50,114 nucleotides of DNA. Origin: Methylobacterium goesingense (lineage in GTDB: Bacteria; Pseudomonadota; Alphaproteobacteria; Rhizobiales; Beijerinckiaceae). The stretch spans positions 1 to 50,114 of the forward strand of contig NZ_BPQL01000048.1 of NCBI RefSeq assembly GCF_022179225.1, given 5' to 3'. The notes under the pieces are model-generated. The model did no database searches, was not told the DNA's origin, and worked only from the letters and a program-made list of their open reading frames with translations. Positions 39,166-48,907 of this stretch are shown here, one piece after another. A program made the translations under genes and the position numbers. Position 1 is the first letter of the stretch. Each line of letters starts with the position of its first letter.

Positions 39166-40422
39166 ATGTTTAAACGTACCCTCCTCGTCCTGGGGGCCGT
39201 CGGCGGCGGCTTCCTGATCGCGACCGCTTGGCCGGGCGCGACAGACGCGCTTCGCACGCGCCTCGCCCAGGGCGGCTTCCCGACGTTCGGCCCCGCCGCG
39301 ACCGCTAGTCCGGCACCGACGGCGGCAGCGGCCCCGAAGCCCGAGGAAGCGCCCCGGGACGAACCCGGCCTCGTCCGGCTGACCGACGATCAGGTCACCA
39401 AGGCCGGCATCCGCACGGATAGCGTCAAGGGCGGCCGGCTCGCCCGCCACCTCCACGTGCCGGGCACCATCGTCCCGAGCGCCAACAACACCGCCCGGAT
39501 CGCGGTGAAGACCCAGGGCACGGTGGCTGAACTGCGAAAGGGCCTCGGCGACCGGGTCGCCAAGGGCGAGGTCGTCGCCCTGCTTGACAGCCGCGAGATC
39601 GCCGACACCAAGAGCGAGTACCTCGCCGCCCGCCTGTCCGCCGCCTTGCAGAAGACCCTGTACGAGCGTGATCAGTCGCTGTGGGACAAGCGCATCTCGT
39701 CCGAGCAGCAGTACCTGCGCTCCCAGGCGAGCTACGAGGAGCTCAAGGTCAAGGTCGACTCAGCCCGGCGAAAGCTCACCTTCCTCGGTTTAAACCCGGC
39801 CGAGATCGAGGCCCTGCCATCCCTACCGGCAGCCCAGTTCGAGCGGCAGGAGATCCGGTCCCCCATCGCCGGCAAGATCGTCGAGCGTAGAGTCGACCTC
39901 GGCGCCGCGGTCGGTCGCGACAACCTGGAGACGGAGCTCTACAGCGTCGTGAACCTCGCCCAGGTCTGGGTCGACCTCTCGGTCTCGCCGGGCGACCTGC
40001 CGCTGACGCGCGAGGGGCAGACGGTCACCGTGTGGACCCAGGCGACCGACGAACGGGCCAACGGCAAGATCGTGTTCATCGGCCCGGTTCTCGACCAGAA
40101 CACCCGCGCCGCACGGGTCGTCGCCGAGCTGCCCAATCCCGAGGAGCGGTGGCGGCCCGGATCCTTCGTTACGGCCGAGATCGCCGTCTCGGACAAGCCG
40201 GTGCGCACCCTCGTCCCATCCGAGGCGATCCAGACGATCGGGGGCAAGCCGACTGTGTTCGTAAAGGTCGAAGGCGGCTTTGAGGCGAGACCGGTGGGAG
40301 TCGGGCGTTCCGACGACGGAAACGTCGAGGTGACCTCGGGGCTGGAGCCTGGCGACGAAGTCGTCGTTGCCAACAGCTTCACCCTGAAGGCCGAGCTCGG
40401 CAAGTCCGCGGCGGAGGACTAA
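39166..40422 (+). CDS. czcB: CzcB-type periplasmic adaptor (second copy)
   Basis: A 418-residue RND membrane fusion protein. N-terminal anchor (FKRTLLVLGAVGGGFLIATAWP), an Ala/Pro-rich linker (about 45-65), lipoyl half-motifs (VKTQGTVAELRKGLGDRVAKGEVVALL), a hairpin with YERDQSLWDKRISSEQQYL, the beta-barrel (SPIAGKIVERRVDLGAAVG) and the membrane-proximal domain. It ends three bases before the czcA start. Unlike the first adaptor it has no His-rich segment. No outer-membrane CzcC gene is in this operon. Confidence 0.95.
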   Translation: MFKRTLLVLGAVGGGFLIATAWPGATDALRTRLAQGGFPTFGPAATASPAPTAAAAPKPEEAPRDEPGLVRLTDDQVTKAGIRTDSVKGGRLARHLHVPGTIVPSANNTARIAVKTQGTVAELRKGLGDRVAKGEVVALLDSREIADTKSEYLAARLSAALQKTLYERDQSLWDKRISSEQQYLRSQASYEELKVKVDSARRKLTFLGLNPAEIEALPSLPAAQFERQEIRSPIAGKIVERRVDLGAAVGRDNLETELYSVVNLAQVWVDLSVSPGDLPLTREGQTVTVWTQATDERANGKIVFIGPVLDQNTRAARVVAELPNPEERWRPGSFVTAEIAVSDKPVRTLVPSEAIQTIGGKPTVFVKVEGGFEARPVGVGRSDDGNVEVTSGLEPGDEVVVANSFTLKAELGKSAAED

Positions 40423-40425
40423 GCC

Positions 40426-43400
40426 ATGATCCGCCCGATCCTCGCCTTCTCCGTCACCAACCGCTACGCGGTCATCCTAGTGACGCTCATCGCCACCGCT
40501 ATCGGCGCGTGGTCCCTGGCCCGGCTGCCCATCGACGCCGTGCCCGACGTCACCAACAACCAGGTCCAGATCAACGCCGTGGCGACCTCCCTGACGCCGG
40601 TGGAGATCGAGAAGCAGGTCACGGTGCTGATCGAGCGGGCGCTCGCCGGCACCCCGGGCCTGGAGACCATGCGCTCGTTCTCGCGCAACGGGTTTGCCCA
40701 GCTCACCGCGGTGTTCAGCGACAAGGTCGACGTCTACTTCGCCCGGTCCCAGGTGAACGAACGCCTGATCGAGGTGCGTGGGACGCTGCCGCCGGGGGTC
40801 GAGGTCAAGCTCGGGCCGATCTCAACCGGCCTCGGCGAGATCTACTGGTGGGCGGTCGAGTATCTCCCGCCGGGCGAAGGGGCTCCCGTCCGGGACGGCA
40901 AGCCTGGCTGGCAGACCGACGGCAGCTACCTGACGCCCGAGGGCGAACGCCTGACCGACGAGTTCCGCCGCACCGTCTACCTGCGCACGGTGCAGGACTG
41001 GATCATCCGGCCGCAGATGAAGAGCGTGCCCGGGGTCGCCGGCGCCGACGCTATCGGCGGCTACGTCAAGGAGTACCAGGTCCAGCCCGACCCGATGAGG
41101 CTCGTCGGCTACGGCCTGTCGTTCAAGGACGTGGCCGATGCCATCGAGGCGAACAACGCCACCCGCGGGGCAAATTACGTCGAGCGCAACGGCGAGGGCT
41201 ACATCGTCCGGGCCGGCGGCCTGATCGGGAACATGGGCGAGATCGCCGAGATCGTGGTCGCCACCCGCGCCGGGGTGCCGATCCTAGTTCGCGACGTGGC
41301 GAACGTCACCATCGGGCGCGAGCTCCGGACCGGCTCGGCCAGCGAGAACGGGCAAGAGGTGGTGCTCGGCACCGCCCTGATGCTCATCGGCGGCAACAGC
41401 CGCACGGTGTCGGCCGCGGCGGACGCCAAGATCACCGAGATCAACAAGCTGCTCCCCCCGGGCATCATGGCCCGGACCATGCTGAGCCGGACCGAACTCG
41501 TCGACGCCACAGTCAGGACGGTGGCCAAGAACCTTGCCGAGGGAGCGTTCCTCGTCATCGTCGTGCTGTTTCTGGCGCTCGGCAACATCCGTGCAGCCAT
41601 CATCACGGCGCTGGTCATCCCGGTCGCGATGATGTTGACGGCCAGCGGTATGCTCGCCGGCCGTATCAGCGCCAACCTGATGAGCCTGGGCGCGCTCGAC
41701 TTCGGCCTCATCGTCGACGGCGCGGTCATCATCGCCGAGAACAGCCTGCGCCACCTCGCCGAGCGTCAGCACGAACTCGGACGCAAGCTGTCATTAGACG
41801 AGCGGTTGGTTACGGTCCGGGTCTCAGCCGAGGAGATGATCAAGCCGTCCGTGTACGGACAGGCCATCATCATCCTGGTCTACGTGCCCCTCCTCACCTT
41901 TACCGGGGTCGAGGGCAAGACGTTCACACCGATGGCCTTAACCGTGCTGATCGCCCTTGTGGCCGCCTTCGTGCTGTCGCTGACCTTCGTGCCGGCGATG
42001 ATCGCGACCTTCGTCACCGGTCGCGTGAGCGAGTCCGAGAACGCTCTCATCCGAGGGATCAAGGCGGCCTACCGTCCGCTCCTAAACGGCGCGATCCGGG
42101 CGCCCATGGCCTTCGTCGCAGGCGCGGTCGTCCTGCTCGGCCTTGCGGGCGCACTGTTCACGACGCTGGGGCAGGAGTTCGCCCCGACCCTCGACGAGAA
42201 GAACATCGTCATGGAGGCCCGGCGCATCCCGTCGACCTCGATCACGCAATCCCAGTCCATGCAGCTCGGCGTCGAGCAGGCAATGAGCAAGTTCCCGCAG
42301 ATCGCCTTCGTGTTCTCGCGATGCGGCACCCCGGACATCGCCGCCGACCCGATGCCGCCCAACGCCTGCGATGCCTACCTCATCATGAAGCCCCAGGCGG
42401 CGTGGCCCGACCCGAACCTCACCAAGGAAGCCCTGATCGGCGAGCTTGAGGCGGAGGCAAAGCTGATCCCCGGCACCCTGCTCGGGTTCTCCCAGCCGAT
42501 CCAGATGCGCTTCAATGAGCTCATCGCCGGCGTCCGCGATGACCTGGCGGTGAAGGTATTCGGGGAAGAGTTCGGCCCAATGGTGGATGGCGCCAATAAG
42601 ATCGCCGGGATCCTGCGGGGCCTTGACGGAGCCGCCGACGTGAAGGTCGAGGAGGCGGTCGGCCTACCGTTCTTGGATATCAAGATCGATCGGCGTGAGA
42701 TCGCCCGACGGGGGCTCAGCCTCGCCGACGTGCAGGACGTCATCGGCACGGCCATCGGCGGCAAGGACGCCGGCCTGGTGTTCGAGGGAGACCGCCGCTT
42801 CAAGATCGTCGTACGCCTGTCCGACGCGATCCGCGGCGACGTCGAGGCGCTGAAGAACCTGCCGGTGCCGCTGCCGGCCAAGACCGGGATGGCGGAGGGC
42901 GCGAGCGTGCCGCTGCGCCAGATCGCCTCGTTCGGCTTTACGGAGGGTCCGAACCAGGTCAGCCGCGAGGATGGGCGCCGTCGGGTCGTGGTGACCGCCA
43001 ACGTGCGCGGGCGCGACATCGGCTCGCTCGTGGCCGAGGCGCAGGAGCGCATTGCGAAGGAGGTAACGCTGCCGGCGGGCTACGAGGTTCGCTGGGGCGG
43101 GCAGTTCGAGAACCTGACGGCAGCCCGCCAGCGCCTGATGATCGTGGTGCCAGCCTGCTTCGCCCTGATTTTCATCCTGCTCCTCGGAGCGCTCGGAACG
43201 GCCCGCGACGCTGCCATCGTGTTCAGCGCTGTTCCGCTGGCGCTCACCGGCGGTGTCGCGGCCCTGTGGCTGCGGGGAATGCCGTTTTCGGTGTCGGCGG
43301 CGGTCGGGTTCATCGCCCTGTCCGGGGTCGCGGTGCTCAACGGACTCGTGCTCCTCAACCACATCAAGCAACTGGTCGCCGAGGGGGCTGACGTGCTGAC

Positions 43401-43656
43401 CGCCGTACGCGAAGGAGCGATGACCCGGCTCCGGCCGGTGGTGATGACCGCCTTGGTCGCGGCATTGGGCTTCGTGCCGATGGCGTTGGCGACGGGTACA
43501 GGAGCCGAGGTGCAGAAGCCGCTGGCGACTGTAGTCATCGGAGGCTTAGTCAGCGCGACCCTGCTCACCCTAGCGATCTTGCCTGCGCTCTATGCGCGGT
43601 TCGGAAGATCGCGAATGGTTAAAATTTCGAGTGAAGTACCTCAGCCCGCCGTGTGA
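40426..43656 (+). CDS. czcA: CzcA-family heavy-metal RND efflux pump (complete)
   Basis: A complete 1,076-residue pump with 12 expected TM segments and two large periplasmic loops. The opening MIRPILAFSVTNRYAVILVTLIATAIGAW and LPIDAVPDVTNNQVQINA are typical. The TM4 motif DFGLIVDGAVIIAEN starts at Asp425; its two acidic residues are the proton-relay pair of the divalent-cation (Zn/Co/Cd/Ni) branch. C-terminal half has [16 protein letters not shown] and [33 protein letters not shown]. Co-transcribed with czcB. AT-rich non-coding DNA begins right after its stop. Confidence 0.97.
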   Translation: MIRPILAFSVTNRYAVILVTLIATAIGAWSLARLPIDAVPDVTNNQVQINAVATSLTPVEIEKQVTVLIERALAGTPGLETMRSFSRNGFAQLTAVFSDKVDVYFARSQVNERLIEVRGTLPPGVEVKLGPISTGLGEIYWWAVEYLPPGEGAPVRDGKPGWQTDGSYLTPEGERLTDEFRRTVYLRTVQDWIIRPQMKSVPGVAGADAIGGYVKEYQVQPDPMRLVGYGLSFKDVADAIEANNATRGANYVERNGEGYIVRAGGLIGNMGEIAEIVVATRAGVPILVRDVANVTIGRELRTGSASENGQEVVLGTALMLIGGNSRTVSAAADAKITEINKLLPPGIMARTMLSRTELVDATVRTVAKNLAEGAFLVIVVLFLALGNIRAAIITALVIPVAMMLTASGMLAGRISANLMSLGALDFGLIVDGAVIIAENSLRHLAERQHELGRKLSLDERLVTVRVSAEEMIKPSVYGQAIIILVYVPLLTFTGVEGKTFTPMALTVLIALVAAFVLSLTFVPAMIATFVTGRVSESENALIRGIKAAYRPLLNGAIRAPMAFVAGAVVLLGLAGALFTTLGQEFAPTLDEKNIVMEARRIPSTSITQSQSMQLGVEQAMSKFPQIAFVFSRCGTPDIAADPMPPNACDAYLIMKPQAAWPDPNLTKEALIGELEAEAKLIPGTLLGFSQPIQMRFNELIAGVRDDLAVKVFGEEFGPMVDGANKIAGILRGLDGAADVKVEEAVGLPFLDIKIDRREIARRGLSLADVQDVIGTAIGGKDAGLVFEGDRRFKIVVRLSDAIRGDVEALKNLPVPLPAKTGMAEGASVPLRQIASFGFTEGPNQVSREDGRRRVVVTANVRGRDIGSLVAEAQERIAKEVTLPAGYEVRWGGQFENLTAARQRLMIVVPACFALIFILLLGALGTARDAAIVFSAVPLALTGGVAALWLRGMPFSVSAAVGFIALSGVAVLNGLVLLNHIKQLVAEGADVLTAVREGAMTRLRPVVMTALVAALGFVPMALATGTGAEVQKPLATVVIGGLVSATLLTLAILPALYARFGRSRMVKISSEVPQPAV

Positions 43657-43944
43657 GCGATCTCAGATCATCTGCTGCCTTCACGATGCATTGTTGCACG
43701 CAGATGGCGACGGCGATCATCGTACTGGCCGCTGAGCTTCTAGAGCGAGTTCGAATCTGATTTTCCGATCCACGCATTGACGAATGATCAGTCTTGAATG
43801 TGACTAGACTATCATTATTCATTGATCGACATATACACAGGTAATTAATGCATTAAAAAATTTAGTCAAAATTACATTAAATATCAATTCTAAATACAAA
43901 AGTAAAAATTTTATTTTTTACTTGCAATCTAAGGATTCTGGGAA
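43657..43944. other. AT-rich intergenic region, left edge of the acetyltransferase island
   Basis: From about 43760 the base composition falls sharply, with A/T runs (ATTAATGCATTAAAAAATTTAG and similar around 43845-43920). No ORF of note. Likely promoter for the acyltransferase gene and a horizontal-transfer boundary. Confidence 0.5.
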
Positions 43945-45057
43945 TTGTTGACCGCAAAGGTTGCTGAAGAATTTCCGGGAAACGACCGTCATATCTACGG
44001 GCTCGACCTGCTGCGTATCTGCGCGGCTGGTATGGTGGCGCTTCTGCATCTCACCTACCAGTACCCTCCTCTTACCTTTATCCCACCTGTAGGTTGGGTT
44101 GGCGTAGAGATTTTTTTTGTCCTCTCAGGTTTTGTCATTGCCGCGTCGCTGACCAACTCATCGCCGCGACGCTTCATCAAGAACAGGCTGCTGCGGCTCT
44201 ATCCGACAGCGTGGGGCTGCACGATCATCGGGTCCGCGGCCGTACTGATCTTCGGCGGCACGCACACAGTGGTAGGTGACCTCGCGACGCTAGATCCGCG
44301 ATCCTTCATCGTCTCCCTGGCGCTTTTCGGTGGACGGTTTTTCTCGTCAGCCTATTGGACGCTTGAAATCGAACTCGCCTTCTATGCATTCTGCCTCCTC
44401 TACTTCATTGTATGCCCGCAACGGGATGTGTCGCGGCTTGCCAAGATCCTGATCATCTGGGCCACCCCATATATTATCCTGCTGACCCTCTCGAACCTCG
44501 ACGTATTTGAGGCAAACTGGCTCGACTTCGGCTACGGCTTTCGTAACGCGTCGCTGCTGAGGCATGGCCCTCTGTTCGCTCTTGGCATGCTACTCTGGCA
44601 ACTGACCAAGGGGGACAAGCCAAGGTCAGCAAATCTAAAATGGATGGGAGCTGCCATATTACTCTCATGCGCAGAAATACTTTGCCGGTCGATTGAATTT
44701 GTTCAAAACATTGTCGTTGGAAAATCGCCAGTTAGTGTTGGTGCGATTTCACTGGGTCTCTGGGGTAGTGCTTGTATTGCAATCATAATCTCAATTAGAT
44801 GTAATACTGCCTTTCCACGCCACATACGCTTGCGTTCTGTCACGCGGACGCTGGGCTTGATGACCTATCCTTTCTACCTCATCCACCAATCCGTCAGCGG
44901 CAGTGTGATGGGGTATCTGATCATCGATGGCATGTCGGATACTACAGCTCTAGCGATCAGCCTGGTTGCTTCACTAGTGCTGAGTTGGGCAATCCTCGTA
45001 CTCTGGGACCCCGCAATCCGTAACGCGATCACGTGGATCGAGACACGAGCTTCCTGA
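43945..45057 (+). CDS. Acyltransferase-3 (OafA/YrhL-type) membrane protein
   Basis: About 370 residues from a TTG (43945 or 43948) with GGGAATTG just upstream. It is a polytopic O-acyltransferase: YGLDLLRICAAGMVALLHLTYQYPP (catalytic His in LLHL), GWVGVEIFFVLSGFVIAASL, then LRLYPTAWGCTIIGSA and SSAYWTLEIELAFYAFCLLYF. About ten TM helices. Such enzymes move acetyl or other acyl groups onto surface polysaccharide, lipid or secondary-metabolite precursors. It opens the AT-rich island with three GNAT-type genes, suggesting a joint acylation task. Its substrate cannot be read from sequence. Confidence 0.9.
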   Translation: MLTAKVAEEFPGNDRHIYGLDLLRICAAGMVALLHLTYQYPPLTFIPPVGWVGVEIFFVLSGFVIAASLTNSSPRRFIKNRLLRLYPTAWGCTIIGSAAVLIFGGTHTVVGDLATLDPRSFIVSLALFGGRFFSSAYWTLEIELAFYAFCLLYFIVCPQRDVSRLAKILIIWATPYIILLTLSNLDVFEANWLDFGYGFRNASLLRHGPLFALGMLLWQLTKGDKPRSANLKWMGAAILLSCAEILCRSIEFVQNIVVGKSPVSVGAISLGLWGSACIAIIISIRCNTAFPRHIRLRSVTRTLGLMTYPFYLIHQSVSGSVMGYLIIDGMSDTTALAISLVASLVLSWAILVLWDPAIRNAITWIETRAS

Positions 45058-45472
45058 GCAATTAAGCGGTTCTCTAGAATTTGTTGAAGTAGGAGGATAC
45101 ATCATGATGCCAACTAAGACTATAGTTCAATTTTAATCGTGATAAGATCGAGCGTATTCCAATCGAAGACAATTTCAAATGATATTCCACTAAGTATCCT
45201 ATTTGAGGCAGACAGTCAGATGTCGATCCGCGTTAGTGCTAAATACCATATGAAATATAGTTAACCGTAAACCTCGTTTTATACATATTCGAAAGCTACG
45301 TAGTATATGCATGAGTAACACGGTTTTGCAGAGTTGCCTTTAGCACATGAGACCAAATTGATGATAGATTATACCATCTACTTGACGAACTGAAGCCGAT
45401 CACACGTTGATCGCTTCTGGACGGCGTTACTAGATCGCAACATTGCGAGAGCACGACGTTGGAGGCTGCAGA
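45058..45472. other. AT-rich intergenic region
   Basis: 415 bp with many stops in all frames and no ORF. It contains AT-rich promoter-like stretches (for example TATAGTTCAATTTTAATC near 45120). Composition is far from the flanking plasmid DNA. Confidence 0.5.
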
Positions 45473-46207
45473 ATGAGCGTTGTACCAGGCCTTAAAACTG
45501 CCTTGGACCTTACGATCCGCGGCCAGTTCTCCGAACTCCTGCCTCGCATCACCCGACACCTACGTCAGGGTTTCTATCGCGAGCATCTCTCGTTCGGACT
45601 GCGACGCGACATCTTTATCCCCTTCCTGACTCCGAGAGCGAAGCTGTCGATCAGTGTGCGCGAAATCAAAGACAGCGACATCCCGCTTCTCTTCCCAGCC
45701 GCGGAGTTGACATCTGACGGGCGCGAGCCAGACGAGGTTCGCTGGCGCAAACAGGTCATCGCAACCAAGCTGCCGAGCTGTTTTGTTGCCGTCGATGAGG
45801 GCACGGGACAGCCGTGCTACATGCAGTGGCTGACCGGCGCCGCCTACAACTCTCAGATCCAGACTCTCGGGTCGTTTCCCCTCCTGCAATCCGATGAAGC
45901 GTTACTTGAGAACGCCTACACGCCTTCGCAGTACCGTGGACTTGGCATAATGTCAGCCGCGATGGCCCTGATTGCAGAGCGCGCTCGCGATCTTGGTGCG
46001 CGCTACGTCATCACCTTTGTCGACCAGCACAACATCGCCTCGCTGAAGGGCTGTCAGCGCTCCGGTTTCTCGGCGCACCTGATCCGGCGCCAGCGCGAGT
46101 ACGTTTTCGGGCTCTTCCGGACACTTCAGTTCGAAGCGTTGCCGAACGGCTTTCTGATGCCTCACGAGAAGAGCACCGGGGTTCAACCGCTGGATAACAG
46201 GACATGA
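45473..46207 (+). CDS. GNAT-family N-acetyltransferase (copy 1)
   Basis: A 244-residue enzyme with GGAGG eight bases before its ATG. The C-terminal GNAT core reads CFVAVDEGTGQPCYMQWLTGA, LLENAYTPSQYRGLGIMSAAMALIAERARDLGARYVITFVDQHNIASLKGCQRSGF. The acetyl-CoA loop Q/R-x-x-G-x-G/A is YRGLGIM. The N-terminal about 90 residues form an extra domain. Its stop overlaps the next ATG (ATGA). A paralog is encoded at 47660. Substrate unknown. Confidence 0.88.
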   Translation: MSVVPGLKTALDLTIRGQFSELLPRITRHLRQGFYREHLSFGLRRDIFIPFLTPRAKLSISVREIKDSDIPLLFPAAELTSDGREPDEVRWRKQVIATKLPSCFVAVDEGTGQPCYMQWLTGAAYNSQIQTLGSFPLLQSDEALLENAYTPSQYRGLGIMSAAMALIAERARDLGARYVITFVDQHNIASLKGCQRSGFSAHLIRRQREYVFGLFRTLQFEALPNGFLMPHEKSTGVQPLDNRT

Positions 46208-47316
46208 GCGCCTCCGTTGGTAAAGGCGGAGCAGCCTTGTACGACGGGCAAGGCACGCCCGCGGATCTGTCAAACGTCTCAGACCGGCGAACTTTAAGCT
46301 ACGCCGACTACGTCGCTGACGACGGATCGCTGCGCATCCGAACGGCCGATGCCGCGACCTATACCGACGCCGTTCCAGGCGGGCTCTACACGCATCCTGT
46401 CTGGCTCCGGACCTATGGCATGCGCGATCTCGTAATTGTCGAAGGCAGCCGGCCCGATCGCGCCGCCCCCCATCTGGTCTTCGCGCGTGCGGGTGGCGGC
46501 CTTGTCCATCAGGGACGGCTGTTCAGGCTTGATGCGGTGCTGATCTCCGTGCTGAGCCGTCACTTCCTGCAGCAGGCAGGCATGCACTTCTGCGTGTTCG
46601 AGGACGTGGAGGTGATCGGCCAGCTTCCCCCGGGATTGAGCCACTTCAGTTTCCACTACCAGAACAATTGGCGGCTGCCGCTGCGCGACGCGGCCGTGAG
46701 GATGTCGAAGCAACTGGTTAGCAACACCAAGCGCAAGGCCCGTGGCCTCGTCCGCGAGAACCCAGGGATCTCAGTTCGCTTTGAGGCGTCGCCGAGTCGA
46801 CCCGTGCTGGACACGATCGCAGCCTTCGGACGCATCCGGATTGAGGGCCAAGGGCGAGTGTATGGCATCGACGCCTTAGAGGTCGAACGTCTCGCCATGG
46901 TGGCGGGCGAGGTCGGATATGCGACGATCATTCGCAAAGAGAACGCGATCCTCGCGGCAGATTTCATCTGCATCGCCGGTCAGCAGGCCTACTTCCTCAC
47001 CCACGGCTATGATCCCGGCTATTCCAGAAGCAGCCTCGGTATGATCAGCCTGATCAATTCTATCGAGGCCTGCGCGGCGAGAGGGCTGACTGATTTCAAC
47101 TTGATGTGGGGTGACCTGCCCTACAAGCAGCAACTTGGGGCAGAGCGGGTGCCGCTGCAAACCATCGTGATCCGTCGCTCGCTCTGGACACTCCTCTATC
47201 CCAATCATCTTGTGACGGTGTCTCGCTTCGCCTGGGCCGACTTAAAGCGCAGGATAAAGCAGGCTGTGAGGTACGTGCGATCTAGGAGTAGACACGCTTA
47301 TTCTAATCCATCCTAA
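46204..47316 (+). CDS. CelD/BcsL-like GNAT acetyltransferase (Acetyltransf_6 type)
   Basis: A 370-residue protein coupled to the preceding gene by a four-base overlap. The C-terminal region FGRIRIEGQGRVYGIDALEVERLAMVAGEVGYATIIRKENAILAADFICIAGQQAYFLTHGYDPGYSRSSLGMISLINSIEACAARGLTDFNLMWGD has the double-GNAT arrangement of the CelD/FemAB-like group linked to polysaccharide biosynthesis. VSNTKRKARGLVREN matches its conserved basic helix. Likely acylates or aminoacylates a cell-surface or secreted product together with its neighbours. Confidence 0.8.
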   Translation: MSASVGKGGAALYDGQGTPADLSNVSDRRTLSYADYVADDGSLRIRTADAATYTDAVPGGLYTHPVWLRTYGMRDLVIVEGSRPDRAAPHLVFARAGGGLVHQGRLFRLDAVLISVLSRHFLQQAGMHFCVFEDVEVIGQLPPGLSHFSFHYQNNWRLPLRDAAVRMSKQLVSNTKRKARGLVRENPGISVRFEASPSRPVLDTIAAFGRIRIEGQGRVYGIDALEVERLAMVAGEVGYATIIRKENAILAADFICIAGQQAYFLTHGYDPGYSRSSLGMISLINSIEACAARGLTDFNLMWGDLPYKQQLGAERVPLQTIVIRRSLWTLLYPNHLVTVSRFAWADLKRRIKQAVRYVRSRSRHAYSNPS

Positions 47317-47659
47317 TCTTACCATGATTACTCTTAGTATATATTTATCAAATTAGATTTAAAAACTTCATTTTTAAAATTCTATCTTTTAGATCGATTT
47401 TTGGATGTAGGCCTGCACGGCTATGCTGACGCCTTGTGGTTGGGGTCCACATGCAGATCTGGATTATAGTTTGAGCGTCCTTTTGGAATCATTGCCATCC
47501 CAACGGCTCAACCCGGCCTCCGCATCTTATCGGGCAGAATCTTAGTGTCTTAAATATAACACCAATAAAACTGATAGAGTACACGAACTTACCTTATTGT
47601 AAATAATAACTTAGCTAACAACACACTTCAAATAAAAGTGAACTCGCATTTTTATTATA
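47317..47659. other. AT-rich intergenic region
   Basis: 343 bp of AT-rich DNA without an ORF between the CelD-like gene and the second GNAT gene, implying the latter has its own promoter. Confidence 0.5.
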
Positions 47660-48343
47660 ATGCTATTTGGAGAAAATCAAGCAATGAACTATCCAACTTA
47701 CAGCCATCGTTCAGTATACAACGATATTGATTTGCACGGTCTTAAATTTAGAATCAAGAAAGGTCCGTATCTATCTAGAACATCAATTGGTATGCGCCGA
47801 AAACTTTCAGATAATTTTGCTCCGCCTTCTTGTCCTATTCCTCTCGTACTGAGAGATTTTCAGCACGACGATCTACAATCGCTGTTCCATTTCAACGAGA
47901 ACACTTTCCTTGAGCAGGAAAAGATTAATATTCTTTGGAGGCTTGAAATGGTCTCGAAGGGAAGTCTTATTAGCCGTTGCTTTGTTGCTGCTGACGAACA
48001 TTCCGGCTATCCTTACCATATTCAATGGCTCACGGAGCCAGGCAGCAGCGACCAAATCCGTCAAGCGCTCGCCCTACCGGCACTCGGTTTTGGCGAGGCA
48101 CTACTCGAAAACGCATACACGCCTCCTCGACATCGCGGTCTCGGCATTATGCCAGCAGCCATCGAGTTGATTGCACAGCATAACGCTAATGTTGACAGGC
48201 AGTTTCTTATTATGTTTATAGATACCAAGGATTATTCTTCCTTAAGCGCCGTAAAAAAATCTGGCCTATTGCCTTACACAGTACGAACTTGGGAACAGTA
48301 TGTATTTGGGCTATTTCAGCGTATACGTTTTAAGAGCATATAA
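47660..48343 (+). CDS. GNAT-family N-acetyltransferase (copy 2, AT-rich paralog)
   Basis: A 227-residue paralog of the enzyme at 45473. It shares the CFVAADEHSGYPYHIQWLTEP and LLENAYTPPRHRGLGIMPAAIELIAQHNAN blocks and the closing EQYVFGLFQRIRF. The coding DNA is much more AT-rich than that of copy 1, so the two have different histories despite sitting 1.5 kb apart. The acetyl-CoA loop HRGLGIM is intact. The start could be the ATG at 47660 or the one eight codons in (MNYPTYSHRS). Confidence 0.82.
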   Translation: MLFGENQAMNYPTYSHRSVYNDIDLHGLKFRIKKGPYLSRTSIGMRRKLSDNFAPPSCPIPLVLRDFQHDDLQSLFHFNENTFLEQEKINILWRLEMVSKGSLISRCFVAADEHSGYPYHIQWLTEPGSSDQIRQALALPALGFGEALLENAYTPPRHRGLGIMPAAIELIAQHNANVDRQFLIMFIDTKDYSSLSAVKKSGLLPYTVRTWEQYVFGLFQRIRFKSI

Positions 48344-48479
48344 ATCGATGAGAATTTTGTAACTAAACCGCCAAAGCATTTACCCCCCTTACACAGGTTG
48401 AGTTTCGCGAATTTCCTTGTAGGATGGGCAAAAGCGATCTTGAGCGGCTGAGTTTCGAAGAGTTGATCTGCCATCAGGG

Positions 48480-48890
48480 GCGCAGAGGACACGCCAATAG
48501 CCCAGTTCGGGAACCTCCGCGCGTACCCGGACGCAAAATTCCGGGCTATCACGGTCCACGACGCCGACATGCTCTACACGTCTGCCTTCATCGACGTTGG
48601 GGCAGAGCTCTACTCTTATTCCATTCCCGAGGAGGACGGTTGCTACTTCCTCACGCAGATGCTCAGCGCCTGGACGAACGTGTTCGCGGCGCCTGCAAAC
48701 GCACCACGGGGACGGGTCGGCAGACCTATCTCATCGCCCGACTCGGCTGAACCAGGAACGTTTCGCCGGGTGCCAAGCGGATCCAGGCGCCAACGAGCCC
48801 GATTGGAGTTCTTGGGCGGAGCAACTGCACGGGCACGTCCAGGGACTACGAGGCCCACGGCGTTCCTTCCAGAGGCGTCTTTTCAAATTC
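48480..48890 (+). pseudogene. Decayed DUF1254-family protein gene
   Basis: The translation DADMLYTSAFIDVGAELYSYSIPEEDGCYFLTQMLSAWTNVF matches the DUF1254 pattern (DTLYS-A-x-D...YY...L-x-A-W-TNVF). Near 48690 the reading shifts frame to KRTTGTGRQTYLIARLG. A TGA at 48748-48750 (where the family has Trp) follows, then NVSPGAKRIQAPTSPIGVLGR in the same shifted frame. So at least one frameshift and one nonsense change, and the N-terminus and DUF1214 part are missing. A relic at the right edge of the island. Confidence 0.75.
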
Positions 48891-48907
48891 GCCTGGACCG
48901 AATCTAC

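Noticed and set aside
40509..42449. 646-codon plus-strand frame inside czcA
   Set aside because: It is an out-of-frame shadow of the well-conserved RND pump, with Arg/Pro-rich translation typical of GC-rich alternative frames.
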